This document shows positions 23,554 to 35,189 of a stretch of 64,000 nucleotides of DNA, one piece after another. The stretch's first letter is position 1; each line of letters begins with the position of its first letter. Where the stretch lies: positions 25,442,467 through 25,506,466 of the forward strand of contig NC_066837.1 in the NCBI RefSeq assembly GCF_001640805.2, written 5' to 3'. The DNA is from Lates calcarifer (Eukaryota > Chordata > Actinopteri > Centropomidae). Position numbers and translations under genes: made by a program. Under the pieces are notes generated by a model. The model made no database searches, was not told the origin of the DNA, and worked only from the letters and a program-made list of their open reading frames with translations.

Positions 23554-25574
23554 ATCAACATTGAAATGAGTGAAGTTGCATCCTGTCTCCAAGCATCCTC
23601 ATGATGATAGAGAACACGTCATGGTACGTGTGTCTGAAGCCTGTGAGAGTTACAGTCTAGTTAGTCTAGTTACAGTAAGAGTATGGCAGAGGACTTGAGA
23701 TAACCTCCTGAAAGACTCACAGCCTTCACTTCACTTCATGATTCTCATAGAAGCATAAATAATTTGCCAGTGTACACACAAGCAAGCACACATTCACATA
23801 CGTACACTTGTGAAGGTACATATGAACACAGACCTTTCAACACTTGACTTCACAACTAGAAACACTTTTAACATATTTGCTTTTAAAATTAAAAGCAGGA
23901 TTTAGCACTGACCTTGAATTGCATTGCCAGGCAGGCACCAAAAGCAGTTTAGCAAAGAGGAGAAAGGAGAAAGGACAAAGTGGTATACTGACCAAAGCAA
24001 GGAGTCCTCATCTGTATGTTTCACCTAGCCCTCATAACAAAGCAAAACAACACCTTATTTCATAAATAACATCTTGTTTGCCACTGATAAAGCAAATCAT
24101 ATTCTCTCTCCCAACAAATGTGGCTCCCAAATCTAATAAACCTCTCCTAACCTTTCTGTTTTTTTTCCTCTTCTTTCATTCTTTGCTTTCTGTCTTTGTG
24201 ACCCACCTCCCTCTCATTTGGATCCATGGTGCCTCTTTATTGTCTAGATAAGTCGTGGCTGGCAGGATTTTTTTTTCAAGCACAATGCACTTTTGTTATG
24301 AAGGTGGAGGGATTAGAGTTTGAGATTAGCTGATATCATCTCTAACTCTTAGCTGAAAGAGCATATAAGGGCTTGGAAAAAACAATCACTTTCCCTTGCT
24401 TCCCAACTGCAAACTTTTAAGTTTTGAGAAACACTGTCTCTCAGCTCCTCCCTCTACTGCTGTTGACATTTCTACATTTGATTTAAATAGAGTTTCTTTG
24501 AATCCATCTGCACGTCAAAAGAAGACTTTACAATTGTAGAAGTAGAGCTCAGAATCCAGACAAACACAGATCAATCCAATCTACTGCTTGCTGTGATTTG
24601 TGTAAGATAAGGGGTTTTGGTTGTTTAGCAGGATTTGGACTCTCCAGAACCATGTTTTGTTGACAGGGTTTAATAGGGGGCAGGGGCTTTAAATGTCCAA
24701 GTGCTGTGGAGTTATGATGTTCTTCACGTCGTTATCGCTATCAATCTGGGTTTGATAGACTAGAGACTGACAAAGAGAAGGAGACAAAGAGATGGAAAGA
24801 AAAACTGGATGAGACAGTGTGTGTGTTTGTGTGTTCATGTAGTACTCTTCTGGCTACCTGATTCGCACTTCCTCTTATGATCTTATTCCTGTTTTTGTCT
24901 CCCCATTTTCTGAGAAAAACATCCTTGTTCCCCAAGCACTGCTCTATCTCTATGGCTATCTCCCTCCAGATGAGCAGCCAGAACTAGCCAAACTCCCAAA
25001 ATTGAATCCTTAGGTATTTAGATTTTCGTTTTTCTCCCTCCTGCCTGAGGTCTGGAGGATGTTTGCTTTGCCAGTATCTCCTGGCAAAGACAGAGCCTGA
25101 GCTTATGTAAATAATGACAAAGAGGTAATAGAGCTTTAAATTCACCACTCAATAATGGAAATAGAGAAAAGGCCCTTGATAAAATAGCAGAGTAAAAGAA
25201 AAAAGGGGATGGTGGTGCTTTTAAACTCTCTTCCCTTTTCCTCTCTTTCTACTGTTAGATCCAACAAGTGTCTTTTTTATTTTTTTTATCTTCTTTCTTT
25301 TTGTATGGAGAATGACCTTGAATTACTTGAGTGAATTGAGGAGGAGAGGGGAGCTTTAAAAGGTGCACTTACCGAGCATTTGGGCAGTTTCAGAGCTGCA
25401 CACATGCTCTCACACATATATACCAGCTGTCTCCCTGCCATCTCCATGTCCCTGTCACATCCCCCTTGGACTGAAGAAACTGTTTTCTCATGTTTTCCCT
25501 TTCCTCTGTTTTCCTCTCACACTTCTCCCCCTCTGTGCATCCCTTCCTTTTTTCCCCCTCTAATTATTTAGCAA

Positions 25575-25604
25575 GCGAGGGGGGCAATCTGCTCCCCCCG
25601 TCGC
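25575..25604. other. Strong GC hairpin
   Basis: gcga + GGGGGG (25575-25584) pairs with CCCCCC + tcgc (25594-25604) with a single bulged G and a 9-nt loop. It lies in unique sequence. Confidence 0.6.
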
Positions 25605-26449
25605 TGCTGCTTGAGTGCCCATTAGAGGGAACGCGCTTCATCTTTCTAATGAACTGATCACCTTAAATGAGATGAAAACTCTCTGGCTTTTCCTCGTGTG
25701 TGGTGGGGGGTGGGTGGAGTGGAGGGAGGGGCAGGGATGAAGGAGATTTAGGGGACAAAAACGGGAATACAAGAATTCATTGGAATAAAGAAATAAAAAG
25801 AGACGAGTGGCCGATGAGAGTGAAGTAGTTACCGTCATCAGGTTTGGACTGCCTGATTTACTCCCACCCTCTTTCTGTCTTTCCCATCCTCAAACACAAC
25901 AAGTATGCTCCAGTGCTCTTGCTTTTCTACTTCTAATGGTAGTTACTCCACAGTTAGACACTCACTGATGCTGCGGAATACAGAGTGAAAGCTGAACATC
26001 CAGGTTCTGTCTCAACAGTAAGAAAACCTCATTCAAAATCCAATTCACATTTGTAGCAGCACTAGTAAATACAACTGTAGCCTTGAAGCACAGCCTCTCT
26101 CAAAGAGGACAAAGAGGATTGGATGCTGCAGATGTTAGACAGCAGAGATGACATGACATATTCAAAACTCGACGAATGGCCTTAAAGAGACAGATTTGGT
26201 GAACTGATTTTGACAGGTTAGAGAAACCAAGTGCCTTTACTACTACACTTGAATATTTACACTCAAGTAGTTATGGGAATATTTTTTTCTGTGCTCACAA
26301 AGTTAATAGGATTAATGATTGCAATATGAGTGCCATCCAGTCAAATACTGAAACATTTCTAATGGGTTAACTCCAAATTTACTGCAGAAGAGATGATGTG
26401 AACCCATGGGTGGTGATCAATAGCAAGAGTTTGAATTGCAATCACTGCA

Positions 26450-26960
26450 GAAAATGGATGACGATGCATAGTGACAAGGAATGGGAGGATTGAGAGATGA
26501 TGTGAGAAGAGGGACGAAAGGGAGGGAGGAAAGAGAGAGAGAGAAGAGGAAGAGAGGAAAAATGGTCCTGTCCCCAGGTTTGGGTTAGAAACACTTATAA
26601 CTCAGGACCATAGATTATGACAGTCCAATCTTCTGGGCTGCTGCCTGAAAAATAACCACAAGCACCCTGCTGCCACACACACAAAACACATACAGAAACA
26701 CAAGCAGCGGGAGATGGGGATAAAGTGGAATGTAGAGAAATGAGGGGCCAGACAAGGGAGAAAAAGTGGGAGGCAATGGAAATGAAAGAAGGATATGGAT
26801 GTATGCAGAAAAGGTTGAAGTGAAATGAGAGCAGAACTGTAAGCAGGACTGATGAGAGCGTAAAGAGCAGTTGAAGTGTGAGTGTGATAGGAGGCTTTGT
26901 GGAAGTAGCAGATGGAAAAATAATGATAGAAAAGAATAAAAGGTGCAGAGTGGAGAACAA
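26450..26960. repeat. Purine-rich (GA) tract
   Basis: Degenerate GA/GGA/GAAA-rich plus strand, densest at 26500-26570 with consecutive GAGA units. Confidence 0.7.
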
Positions 26961-27979
26961 ACAGAAAAAGAGGATTACTTGGATTTAAAGGCCCAATCTT
27001 GCTCTGTGGTACAGCACCATCTTTCAAAATATTGTTGCTGCAGCATGTGATTTAAATGTTTTCATTATTTATTGTATTTCATGTATACAGACATGGTCTC
27101 ATTTAGGTTAAAAATCTCTTTTACAAGGCAGACCTGGACAATAAGGTGGCATAAACAACCCAGACACTGATAAATAAAGTTACATTCTAGCTCTTAAATG
27201 AACTATGTAAATGATTTAACCAAAGAAATTAACTCATTCAATTTTAAACCACTCTGTAATTAGTACCTTGTAGAGGGGATAGAGTATTTATGAGGATATT
27301 TTCAGTTTTTTTCAGTTCCAAATGTGGGAACTGCAAAATGTAAAATTACCTGAAAGTGCAGGTCATGATGATCGCAGTCTCAGGACTGGCTGTGAGCATA
27401 GTGTTTGTGGAACAGTGCGTGTTTTAGTCAGCTAAAAAGTGTCTCTGTCTGTGTGTGTGTGTGTGTGTATTGTCACTCTCTTAATTTGTTATGACTTCAC
27501 TGACATTACTGATATGCAATCAAGTTTTTGTGAACAGTAGTTTAACATTAAATTCACTATTTTCACTTAATTATTTGTACAGTTGCTCCATTATGTAATC
27601 AATTGATCCTGGTTTCATTTCATTGTGTTCATTGCAACAGGAATTATTTTTGCTTTTTTGGGAGAAAATTAAGTAATTCTGTTCGCTTGATCCCCAAAAA
27701 GTCAGTGACATACCCTGGAACACTCCACCCCACAATCACAAGGCTATGTGATATTAATTAAGCTAACTGTAAGCTAGTAGTTCAAATGGCTCTGAACCAC
27801 CATCTTGGCTGTCAGTAAAGGTAGAGACTCAGGGGACTGAAGTTACTGATGGTACTTTCAGTTTCAGCTGGTAATGAAAACACACTTGTGCAAGAAGAAC
27901 ATATGTATCCAGGGTTGTGAGAATTCTACATGATCATCAGATTTTGTGTGTAGGCATTAAAATGACTGAAAACTACGGA

Positions 27980-28440
27980 AGCTGAGAATGGCCATACTTG
28001 CAATTATTTTTTTAGTGCTGTCAAGATCACGAGTTATTAATTTTGTTATCAGCTTGATTTCTTGAGATAATGAGATAATTTACCAAATCTTTTCTTGAGA
28101 TCACAGGATAATTATAGAGAAAATGAATGTCTAGTTCATTTGATTACAGCCTTCAAGATTACTGTCATGACTCTGAAGGAGGATTCATATCTATTCATGG
28201 CACTCCAAATCTCTGACAAACATCTTAAATAATAAAAGGAAACAATCTCTTGTTTTCTTGTGATGACAGGTTGATTGTCTCACTACCTCTAGATAACAAA
28301 ACTATTTTTCTTGAGATAAAGAGATAAATTACCGGCTATCACCAGAAAATAAGCTTTGTTCTCTCAAGATAAAATAATTGGCTTGTGAATTTGAGATAAC
28401 GGCACTGAAAAAATAATTGCAAGTATGGCCATTCTCAGCT
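27980..28440. mobile_element. MITE with 41-bp terminal inverted repeats
   Basis: The left end (27980-28020) and the reverse complement of the right end (28400-28440) agree at 39 of 41 positions, sharing AGCTGAGAATGGCCATACTT as their first 20 bases. The 461-bp interior has repeated 'ttgagataatgagataa' type units and no coding capacity. No obvious target duplication was found, so superfamily is open. The near-identical ends suggest a fairly recent insertion. Confidence 0.75.
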
Positions 28441-28981
28441 GAAATGCATTGGAACATTTTTTTAATTTTTGAAGGGGACAAGTTCAAGCTAAAACCAGGT
28501 TTCCTTTTAATGACTGACTGATTCATGACATTGGTCTCATCCTTGATTTATCTGACTAATGAAGCATTATTGAAGATGATGATTTTGTCACATCCCTGCA
28601 CTTTTACAAGGCTTTTTATTGGGGCCCGAGTACAAAGGCACTATTGGAATTTCTTCAGTTATTATTATTATCGTAATATGAATCTCCTTTTTGAGGGCCT
28701 AAACATGCTCAAAAACTCACACGCTTCAGACCTGGTGAACATTTACATATTTTAGGGGTTTCGTGCAAAATGGTTCTATAGTGCCCCCTGTAAACATTTA
28801 AAGGGCTCTCCCCATTGGGCTTTTTTTGTCCTAGGTGGTCAAACCTTGATAGGCTTTCATGCAGATATACACAAAAAAATCTCTTGATGTCATTGCCTAA
28901 AACTTTGGCTTTGGAAATGAGAAATGATATGTTTCATCCATGTGGGTTGATCTGATTCACCTCAAATACGGTCAGACAAGC

Positions 28982-29232
28982 AAGAATCAAGACACGAACG
29001 AGAACAGAGGACAAACCTAAGAACGAGTCCATTGTCCAGAAGGCCAAACTAACAGTGGCCTTAAAAGAAAATGCACTTCTTAAGGAGCAGCTGTTTGACG
29101 CTCAGTTCAAACAGCACCTTGCAGAATGCAAAGACCATTGCAGCATTGCAAGGCAAGCTGAAAGAGGCATGTGGCATCCTGAGAAGGTGGCCAACCTTGA
29201 CCTCAAAATGGACCTGCCGAAGCAGAGGCTGG
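28982..29232 (+). other. Open, coding-like segment inserted in family L
   Basis: The repeat block 'ggtcagacaagc' is interrupted at about 28982 by sequence open in one frame to 29232. It encodes a Lys/Glu/Gln-rich, possibly helical peptide with segments such as KENALLKEQLFDAQFKQHL. The open segment ends at CAG|GTCAGT, a splice-donor-like junction, and a family D scrap follows. I do not recognise the protein. Possible exon or processed-transcript fragment captured by a repeat; could also be chance. Confidence 0.3.
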
Positions 29233-29265
29233 GACAGGTCAGTGTCTCAAACTCTGCTGCTCTTA

Positions 29266-29312
29266 TTATTTCCATCCATCCATAATCTATACCACTTATC
29301 TGTTAAGGGTCG
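29266..29312 (+). repeat. Family D scrap D3
   Basis: 'ccatccatccataatc' followed by 'cttatctgttaagggtcgc', identical in layout to the start of D2 at 36.95 kb. Confidence 0.6.
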
Positions 29313-29689
29313 CACACAAAGTGCTCAGGCCCTAATAATAATAATTTGTGATGCTAAAATCACATTTTTGAGGGCCTAAACATGCTCAAAACTTTGCACA
29401 CGCATCAGACCTGGCAAAAATTGACACCTGATAGGGATGTAACATGCCAAGATGAACCAAAAAGTATCTTGACAGCATGGCCTCAAACCTACAGGAAGTC
29501 ATTTTTTGGCATTTGGGGACATTGTATTTGATTGAACTACTCCTACAGATTTTATCATATCAACCTCAAACTTGGTCAGGATACTCTTGATGCCGTTGTG
29601 ATTAAAAGTTATCAAAAGAATTTGTTGACGTCGAAGGGTGTGGCCGTGGCAGCACCTTAAATTTCGATGCCTCGCCAGTAGGTATGGCT

Positions 29690-30850
29690 GAGTTGCTGTA
29701 ACTCAGCCATACTTTATTCAATCAGCCCTAAATTTCATAGTGATGATGAAGGTCCAAACATGACCACACCCACATGTCAGTATACACAGAAAAGTAATAG
29801 TGCCACCTATTGGCCACAGGAAATAACATGTTTTAGACTTTGACATCCTGTTACTAGCAGGTTAATGTGATCCACTTTAGACTTGGTCAGGAAAGCCTTA
29901 AGAACTTCATGATGCCTTATTGTGAAAATTCTGATGTTCCATTAAAGGGTGTGTCTGTGGCGCCTTGGTGAATTTCGATGCTTCACCATTAAGTTGATGT
30001 AACTCATGCATACTGTCTGATCTGCCCCCAAATTTTACAGGTTTGACAACAGACCTGTCCTGAACACATCTACATTCAAATATACAGATATAATCATAGT
30101 GCCATGAAATTATGTGTTTTATTTGAGTAGGTTCATGTGATTCACCTCAAATGTGGTCAGACAAGCATTAAGATCATAATGGTGCTGAATTGTGAACACT
30201 GTGAGTCTTCATGGGACACCCTTACTGTGTTGACATGGCAAATTTCGATGCTTCGCCATTAAACAGGAAGTTGTTGTAACTCCTGCATGCACTGTCCAAT
30301 CTGCCCCAAACTTCACGTTTGCTAACTGTCATGGCCTGAACACATCTACATGCCAATATTCAGGAACAGTCATATTGCAACCTATTGGTAAGAGGAAATT
30401 ATGTGTTTCATCTAAGTAGGTTGATCTGATTCACCTCAAATGTGATCAGACAAGCATTAAGATCATAATGGTGACTGTGAGTCTTCATGAGATGCCCTTG
30501 CCATGTCGTCATGGTGAATTTCAATCCTTCACCGTTAAACAGGAAGTTGTTGTAACTCCTAGCACGCACTGTCCAATCTGCCCCAAATCTGACATTTGCC
30601 TGAACACATCTACGTGCCAATATTCAGGTACAGTTATAGCGCCACCTGATGGGGACAGTAAGGGACTTCTGAGTCATTCCTTCTGCGTCTGGCAGTCGAT
30701 CCTGATCACCGCTCCGTACGACCTGCGGGGTCCCATTCAATGCTATGAAACAGGAAGTTGTTGTAAGTCACATATACATTATCCAATCTGCCCCCAACCC
30801 TCACATGTTTGATAAAAGCTTTGGCTTGAACACATCTACATGCCAACAGG
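29690..30850 (+). repeat. Diverged tandem array, period about 275 bp
   Basis: Four to five units inside family L. Landmarks recur in order: 'ggaagttgttgtaactc' (near 30265, 30541, 30755; variant near 29992), 'caatctgcccc', 'gaacacatctac', 'gattcacctcaaatg', 'gacaagcattaagatcat' and 'tttcgatgcttcgccatt'. The third and fourth units are closest to each other. Confidence 0.75.
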
Positions 30851-31174
30851 CAAAAAGACAGAGGATGAAGATGCTCTTAGGCTCTATCTGTGCAGTTGGC
30901 TGCCTTCATGCATGATACAAATATCCAACTGATGAGCTGTCAGTGATTTTTTGCTCATTCAATTTCAGAACCATGTTGTATGACCTGCATTAACCCTGTG
31001 GCTGCCAGTCCCCCAATGGACATGGAGTGTGAGGGCCCGTTCAATGCTGCTTGCAGCTTTAACTTTGTCTTTGCACTCTTGTTTGTTCTGGTTTTGCTTA
31101 ATGTTTTAGATAGCTCCATCACCCTTCAAAGTGTTACCAGACCTGTATTTGGAGTTAAATATGCTATTAAATTA

Positions 31175-31330
31175 GGTCAACCCCCATACCTCCTTTTCAT
31201 GATATCTGCATGTGACTAACTATAAAACATCTAACGTTTCAAATTAAATTTGATCAGCAGATAGTTATTGCTCATTTGGCTGATGATACACCACTATTTC
31301 TTACTGGTAGGAATGGAATTCTTATCTTGG
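31175..31330 (+). pseudogene. Non-LTR reverse-transcriptase fragment
   Basis: One frame reads IAHLADDTPLFLTG with the catalytic ADD of RT domain motif at 31279-31290. About 90 bp upstream, in another frame, GQPPYLLFMI (about 31175-31204) resembles the preceding QG.PLSP.LF motif at the expected distance. L1-type or related LINE of fish. Frameshifted, with stops between the motifs, and only about 50 residues survive. It lies just after the end of the family L repeat. Confidence 0.5.
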
Positions 31331-31404
31331 GAATAAATGTTAAATCATTTTACCAGGATACTAATAGTGTATTGTAATACATATACATTGCTAATGATAT
31401 TTGT

Positions 31405-32625
31405 TAATATTATTTGGTTAGGCTTCTTAAAGGACTCTTTTGATTGAAGTAGTTACTGTTCAGCAGCTTGATTATCAGGGACTAGCCAGAATTGTTTCTG
31501 AAAGCATCAGTTTTTTTTTTTTTTTTTAACATAGGTGCTTAATGGTGTGAGCTGTACAAATCAAATGTCAGTCACAACATTCATGTCAAGGTTTTAACTT
31601 CTTATTGCAAGAATGCATAGTTTAGCAATGTGGCTTTGCTAATCTAAATCTTTCAAACAAATTTTACACAGACTCTTCCAGGCTCAAATAGCCTCTGACA
31701 GCACCTGAAATTCACAACATGTGAGCCATTATTAAAATAAACATTCAAAATTCACATACAATTAAATACAAATAAAGGAGGAGGGAGGGAGTTACATGTC
31801 TGAAAGCGATGACCAGCCCCCTTGTTTTTGGCACAACATCTTGTCTATTAAACTTCACTAATCTGTTTAAAAATAACATATGTGTCTATGAAATGAAAAA
31901 GAGAGAAGTTAGAGGACTGAAAATAAGCACATAATTGTCATTTTATCCTTCAACATTCCTCTCACCAGCTGCAAGGCAATCCTTCAGTTTTGCCCTTTCC
32001 AGGCACACAATATAAACACACTCTACTTCTCCCTGAACGCGAAATAAGTCTAAATATCAAATGGCAGACTTTACTCATACAGTATGTTATGGGACCAGTG
32101 TTAACTAACATTAACATTAGCAAATGTCAGGGCAAGCCGTACTGCTGTGCTCTTATTCGCAGCTTCAGCCACAACTGCAAACATACACATTTAGTCATTG
32201 AGTGCTTCATCTTTTTTATGAACTGATCATGCAAAAACGCAGGTGAAAATCAAATTGTAGAAACATCACTCTGTAGTTTCATAGTGCATAGCATAACCAG
32301 CCGCTGCTTTGCACTATCCTCATTTTTTTCTTCACTTTCCCTGAGCAGAAGCATTTTCTGAATACTCATCGACTGAGTGGCCTGTCTGTTGTAAGCTGCA
32401 GTCAGCTGAGTCTTCTTGCAACAGAAGACAGAACAACTTTTGATGCATGGGAACATAAAATCCAGGTAAAAATCATTTTATTCTAATTTACATTTTTTTA
32501 AATTAGTTCTCCTACCTGAAACAAATTTATTTCTTCCTCTTTCATCCTGGTCTCTGGAACCTTTGTCATCTCCAATTCCATTGCCTTCCAAATCTGCTCA
32601 GTTTTACCAGTCTGAGAAATTATTT
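31405..32625. other. Unique-looking DNA
   Basis: Nothing recognised apart from a T17 run at 31511-31527. Frames at 31990-32226 and 32250-32456 lack motifs. Confidence 0.5.
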
Positions 32626-32629
32626 TCCA

Positions 32630-32855
32630 TTTATCTATGCATTAGCTATACCGCTTATCCTTAAGGGTCACAGGGGGCTGAAGCCTATCCCAGCTGACAC
32701 TGGACAAGAGGCGGATTAGATTACCAGTCTATTGCAGGGCTGACATATAAAGACAAACAATTCACACTCATATTCACACCTACGGGCAATATAGAGTTTC
32801 CAGTTAACCTAACCTGCATGTCTTTGGACTGTGGGAGGAAGCTGCAGAGATGACA
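32630..32855 (+). repeat. Family D dispersed repeat, copy D1
   Basis: 'accgcttatccttaagggtc', 'tatcccagctgacactgg', 'attcacacctacgggcaat' and 'tgtctttggactgtgggagg' in order. The first two blocks recur in D2 (36.95 kb). Common teleost repeat; class not settled by this sequence. Confidence 0.7.
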
Positions 32856-32974
32856 TATTTTTGCAGGCCAACCAGGAAGTTAGCATCACTTTGTTTCCTT
32901 CAACAAAAAACCAATGAATTACACACTCATATTTTTTGCCGTGAGTTAGGCGAGGGGATCATGTTTCATGTTTG

Positions 32975-33062
32975 TGTGGTAAGTATGACACTACAGCTAA
33001 GAGCTGGTTAGCTTAGCTTAGCATGAAAAAGACTGGAAACAGCTAGCCTGGCTAAAAAGTTC
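32975..33062 (+). mobile_element. Family B fragment B2a
   Basis: 'gctggttagcttagcttagc' and 'gactggaaacagctagcctg' in family B order. It faces B2b across about 90 bp. Confidence 0.65.
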
Positions 33063-33149
33063 ATGAAAATTTTGTCATTTTATATGCTGATTTTACCACA
33101 AGATGAACATGATCATTAGTGAAGCTTTAAAGGCATGGATTTTGTAACC

Positions 33150-33305
33150 TCCCAACAAAGCCAAGCTAGCCATTTCCCTTGCTTCCAGTCTTGCTATGCT
33201 AACTGTCTCCAGGTTCTAGCTTTACATTTAGCATACAGATGGACAAAAAGTAAAAATCTGTCTTCTCATCTAATCTAAATAATTTCAACAATTATTCAAC
33301 ATTGA
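33150..33305 (-). mobile_element. Family B fragment B2b, inverted
   Basis: Reverse complement reads 'gttagcatagcaagactgg' and 'aatggctagcttgg', the same blocks as B2a in opposite orientation, then runs to 'cttctcatctaatc', the reverse of 'gattagatgagaag'. Confidence 0.65.
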
Positions 33306-33813
33306 AAATGTAAATATTTTCAGTAACTTCACATTACTTTTGTTAAATATTACCATGAGACTTTGAAATAACATTACAGCAGACATATTTTTAGAACTAT
33401 ATATATATAATATAACTTAATTTCTTATGTTTCACTTTAAAGTCAAACTCTCACACGTTAGTGATGAGTGTGTACAGAATGGAGCAATGTCTACCACAGT
33501 TTGAGTCTTAGGTGATTAAAATAATGAATATTAAAGGAGAAAAATGGACTGAACTGGCAATAAAGAACAGAAGAGAGTAAGAGTAGAGGAGAGCAAGAGT
33601 TGATGAGAAGGTGGAGGGAGCAAAAGCAGAGGAAGGGAGGAGCAAAAAAAGATGAGGAGGAGAGGAATAGCTAAGAGTAATAGAGGTGAGAGGCCAGAAG
33701 ATAAGAGAATGGACAGAATGTGGCAATGGAGAGATACACAGCTGCAGGACTGTGAAAGGTGTGTAGAAGGTGCCGGCGGAGCTCATTACCGCTTATCTCC
33801 ATGGTGGGGGAAA

Positions 33814-33814
<1 letters not shown>

Positions 33815-33844
<30 letters not shown>

Positions 33845-33845
33845 T
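33815..33845. repeat. (GT)n(GA)n microsatellite
   Basis: About 11 GT units followed by a few GA units. Confidence 0.9.
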
Positions 33846-34151
33846 GTGTGTTTCTCACACACTCACAAAATTTACATATCACCAACCATAATATGAGAGG
33901 AATCATGAGAATTTGATGAAGTGGGTGTGGTATTAAGGCTGCTTCCACACTACATGGAGCAAATTTATATTCCAGTATGCACTTTGCTGAGAGTTATTTG
34001 CACACTGCATGAAAATGGAAACCTGGATTTGTCATGAGAAGCCTGAACATTTCAATTCGAGTGAGGCACTCTTTCGCCGATCCCTCCGTCTCACTCGTGT
34101 CTTTCTTTTGCAGCCTGCTCTACCTCTCTGCACTTTGCCATCAATCTCCAA

Positions 34152-34177
34152 CCCCCCAACCCCCAATCCCCCACCCC
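34152..34177 (-). other. G-quadruplex candidate (minus strand)
   Basis: Four C-runs of 6, 5, 5 and 4 on the plus strand, separated by 2, 3 and 1 bases, give a textbook G4 motif (G4+ N1-3) on the minus strand and an i-motif on the plus strand. Confidence 0.7.
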
Positions 34178-34823
34178 AGCCGCTCTCACTCCATCCCTGC
34201 CGATCCCTCCATCTCAGCCCTCATCAATCTGCTGTCTTGCTCGTAGACCACACTCACGATGCTGAACTTCTCAACTCTTCCTCTCGCCCCTAACTACCCC
34301 TTCTCTTGCCCTCGTTCGTCATCCCCTACCCTGAGTTGCTCCATCCATCAATCACCCATCCAACTCACGCACTGCCAGTCTGGACCTCTCTCTCCCCTCC
34401 GCCCACCCACTCAAGACATTAATCTCTATCAGCTGTCCACACTGTGTAGGCTAGACAAGAGGCAAGCTACTCTCTTTGCTCTGTGTTTTTGTCCTCAGTG
34501 TTTTCTGTCTCCTCTCGCGTTCTCTCTTTTCTCTCTTTGCAGCTTTCAAGCTGACCCCATAATTCGGAGTCTGCTCCACCTATGTAATGGTATTCATTTG
34601 ATGGAACCACCTACCTGTACTCCCTCTAATTTTACATCCTTCTACTCTACTATTTGTAACCTTATGCCCTCTCCTTTTCTTTCTACCCCTCTGCTTCTGT
34701 CGCCTCTGTTATTTTCTTCTAACACTGCATTCTGAGTGCTACATTGATTTTTAGGGCTTTGGGCAGTTGAAATTGGAACTGACGCTTTACATATCCCTCT
34801 GAGTATGTTGTCAACAACTATAC

Positions 34824-35188
34824 TAGAGCTGAAATGATCACTCAATTAACAGATAATTAATATACAGCTATTTTGATAACCATTTAAGTCATTAGTCAAA
34901 CACAAATGCTGAACATCAGTATATAGTTTCAGTTGCTAAATGGTGACAATTTGCTGATCTTCTGTGTTTGTAGTGATAGTGAGTTGAATATCTTGGTTTT
35001 GGACTGTTGTTCGGGCAAAACAAGATATTTGCAGATGTCACCTTGTGTTTTATGAAACTGTGACAGGCAGTGTTCTCTATTTATGTAATTTCATAGACTA
35101 AACAATTTTTGGGTTAATTAAAATAACAATTGTCAGATTAATCAACAATGAAAATAATTAACTGCAAATATTAACTGCAGCCTGAGAC
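34824..35188. mobile_element. Nonautonomous repeat (family I)
   Basis: Begins 'agagctgaaatgatc', continues with many 'aattaacagataatt' and 'tttgataaccatttaagtc' like blocks, and ends 'attaactgcagcct'. This matches a widespread fish repeat that starts with 'agggctgcaac' and contains TTAATCGATTA-type units. The ends are weakly inverted (agagctgaa / ctgcagcct). Confidence 0.6.
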
Positions 35189-35189
35189 T

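Larger units (their letters stand above)
23560..27975. other. Unique DNA, possible conserved noncoding region
   Basis: Longest block without recognised transposons. No gene seen. It contains a hairpin-bearing GC-richer island (25560-25690), polypyrimidine stretches (24150-24200, 25430-25560), a GA-rich tract (26450-26960) and a (GT)n at 27449-27469. Minus frames at 26595-27027 are products of the GA tract. Confidence 0.5.
28618..31065 (+). mobile_element. Large composite teleost repeat (family L)
   Basis: Starts with 'ggggcccgagtacaaagg' and ends with 'gggcccgttcaatgctgctt' plus 'gcagctttaa'. These edges, and internal blocks such as 'gagggcctaaacatgctc' (twice, near 28695 and 29370), 'tagtgccccctg' and 'atagcgccacctgatgg', belong to a well-known long noncoding repeat of fish genomes. 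The copy is rearranged: the start block recurs near 29325-29400 after a foreign insertion. The second half is a diverged tandem array. Mechanism and class are unknown to me. Confidence 0.7.
33310..34820. other. Unique DNA, GA then C/T-rich
   Basis: GA-rich tract at 33535-33720, a GT/GA repeat at 33815-33845, then a strongly C/T-rich 34070-34720 including the G4 site below. The 158-codon frame at 34259-34735 is Ser/Pro/Leu/Cys-rich as expected from CT-rich sequence; two polypyrimidine-AG acceptor-like sites (about 34113 and 34541) occur but no exon is recognisable. Confidence 0.5.

Noticed and set aside
26602..27027. 141-codon minus frame
   Set aside because: Product of a GA-rich tract.
34259..34735. 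158-codon plus frame in C/T-rich DNA
   Set aside because: Ser/Pro/Leu composition expected from CT bias; no motif, no start context, and acceptor-like sites are frequent in such sequence.
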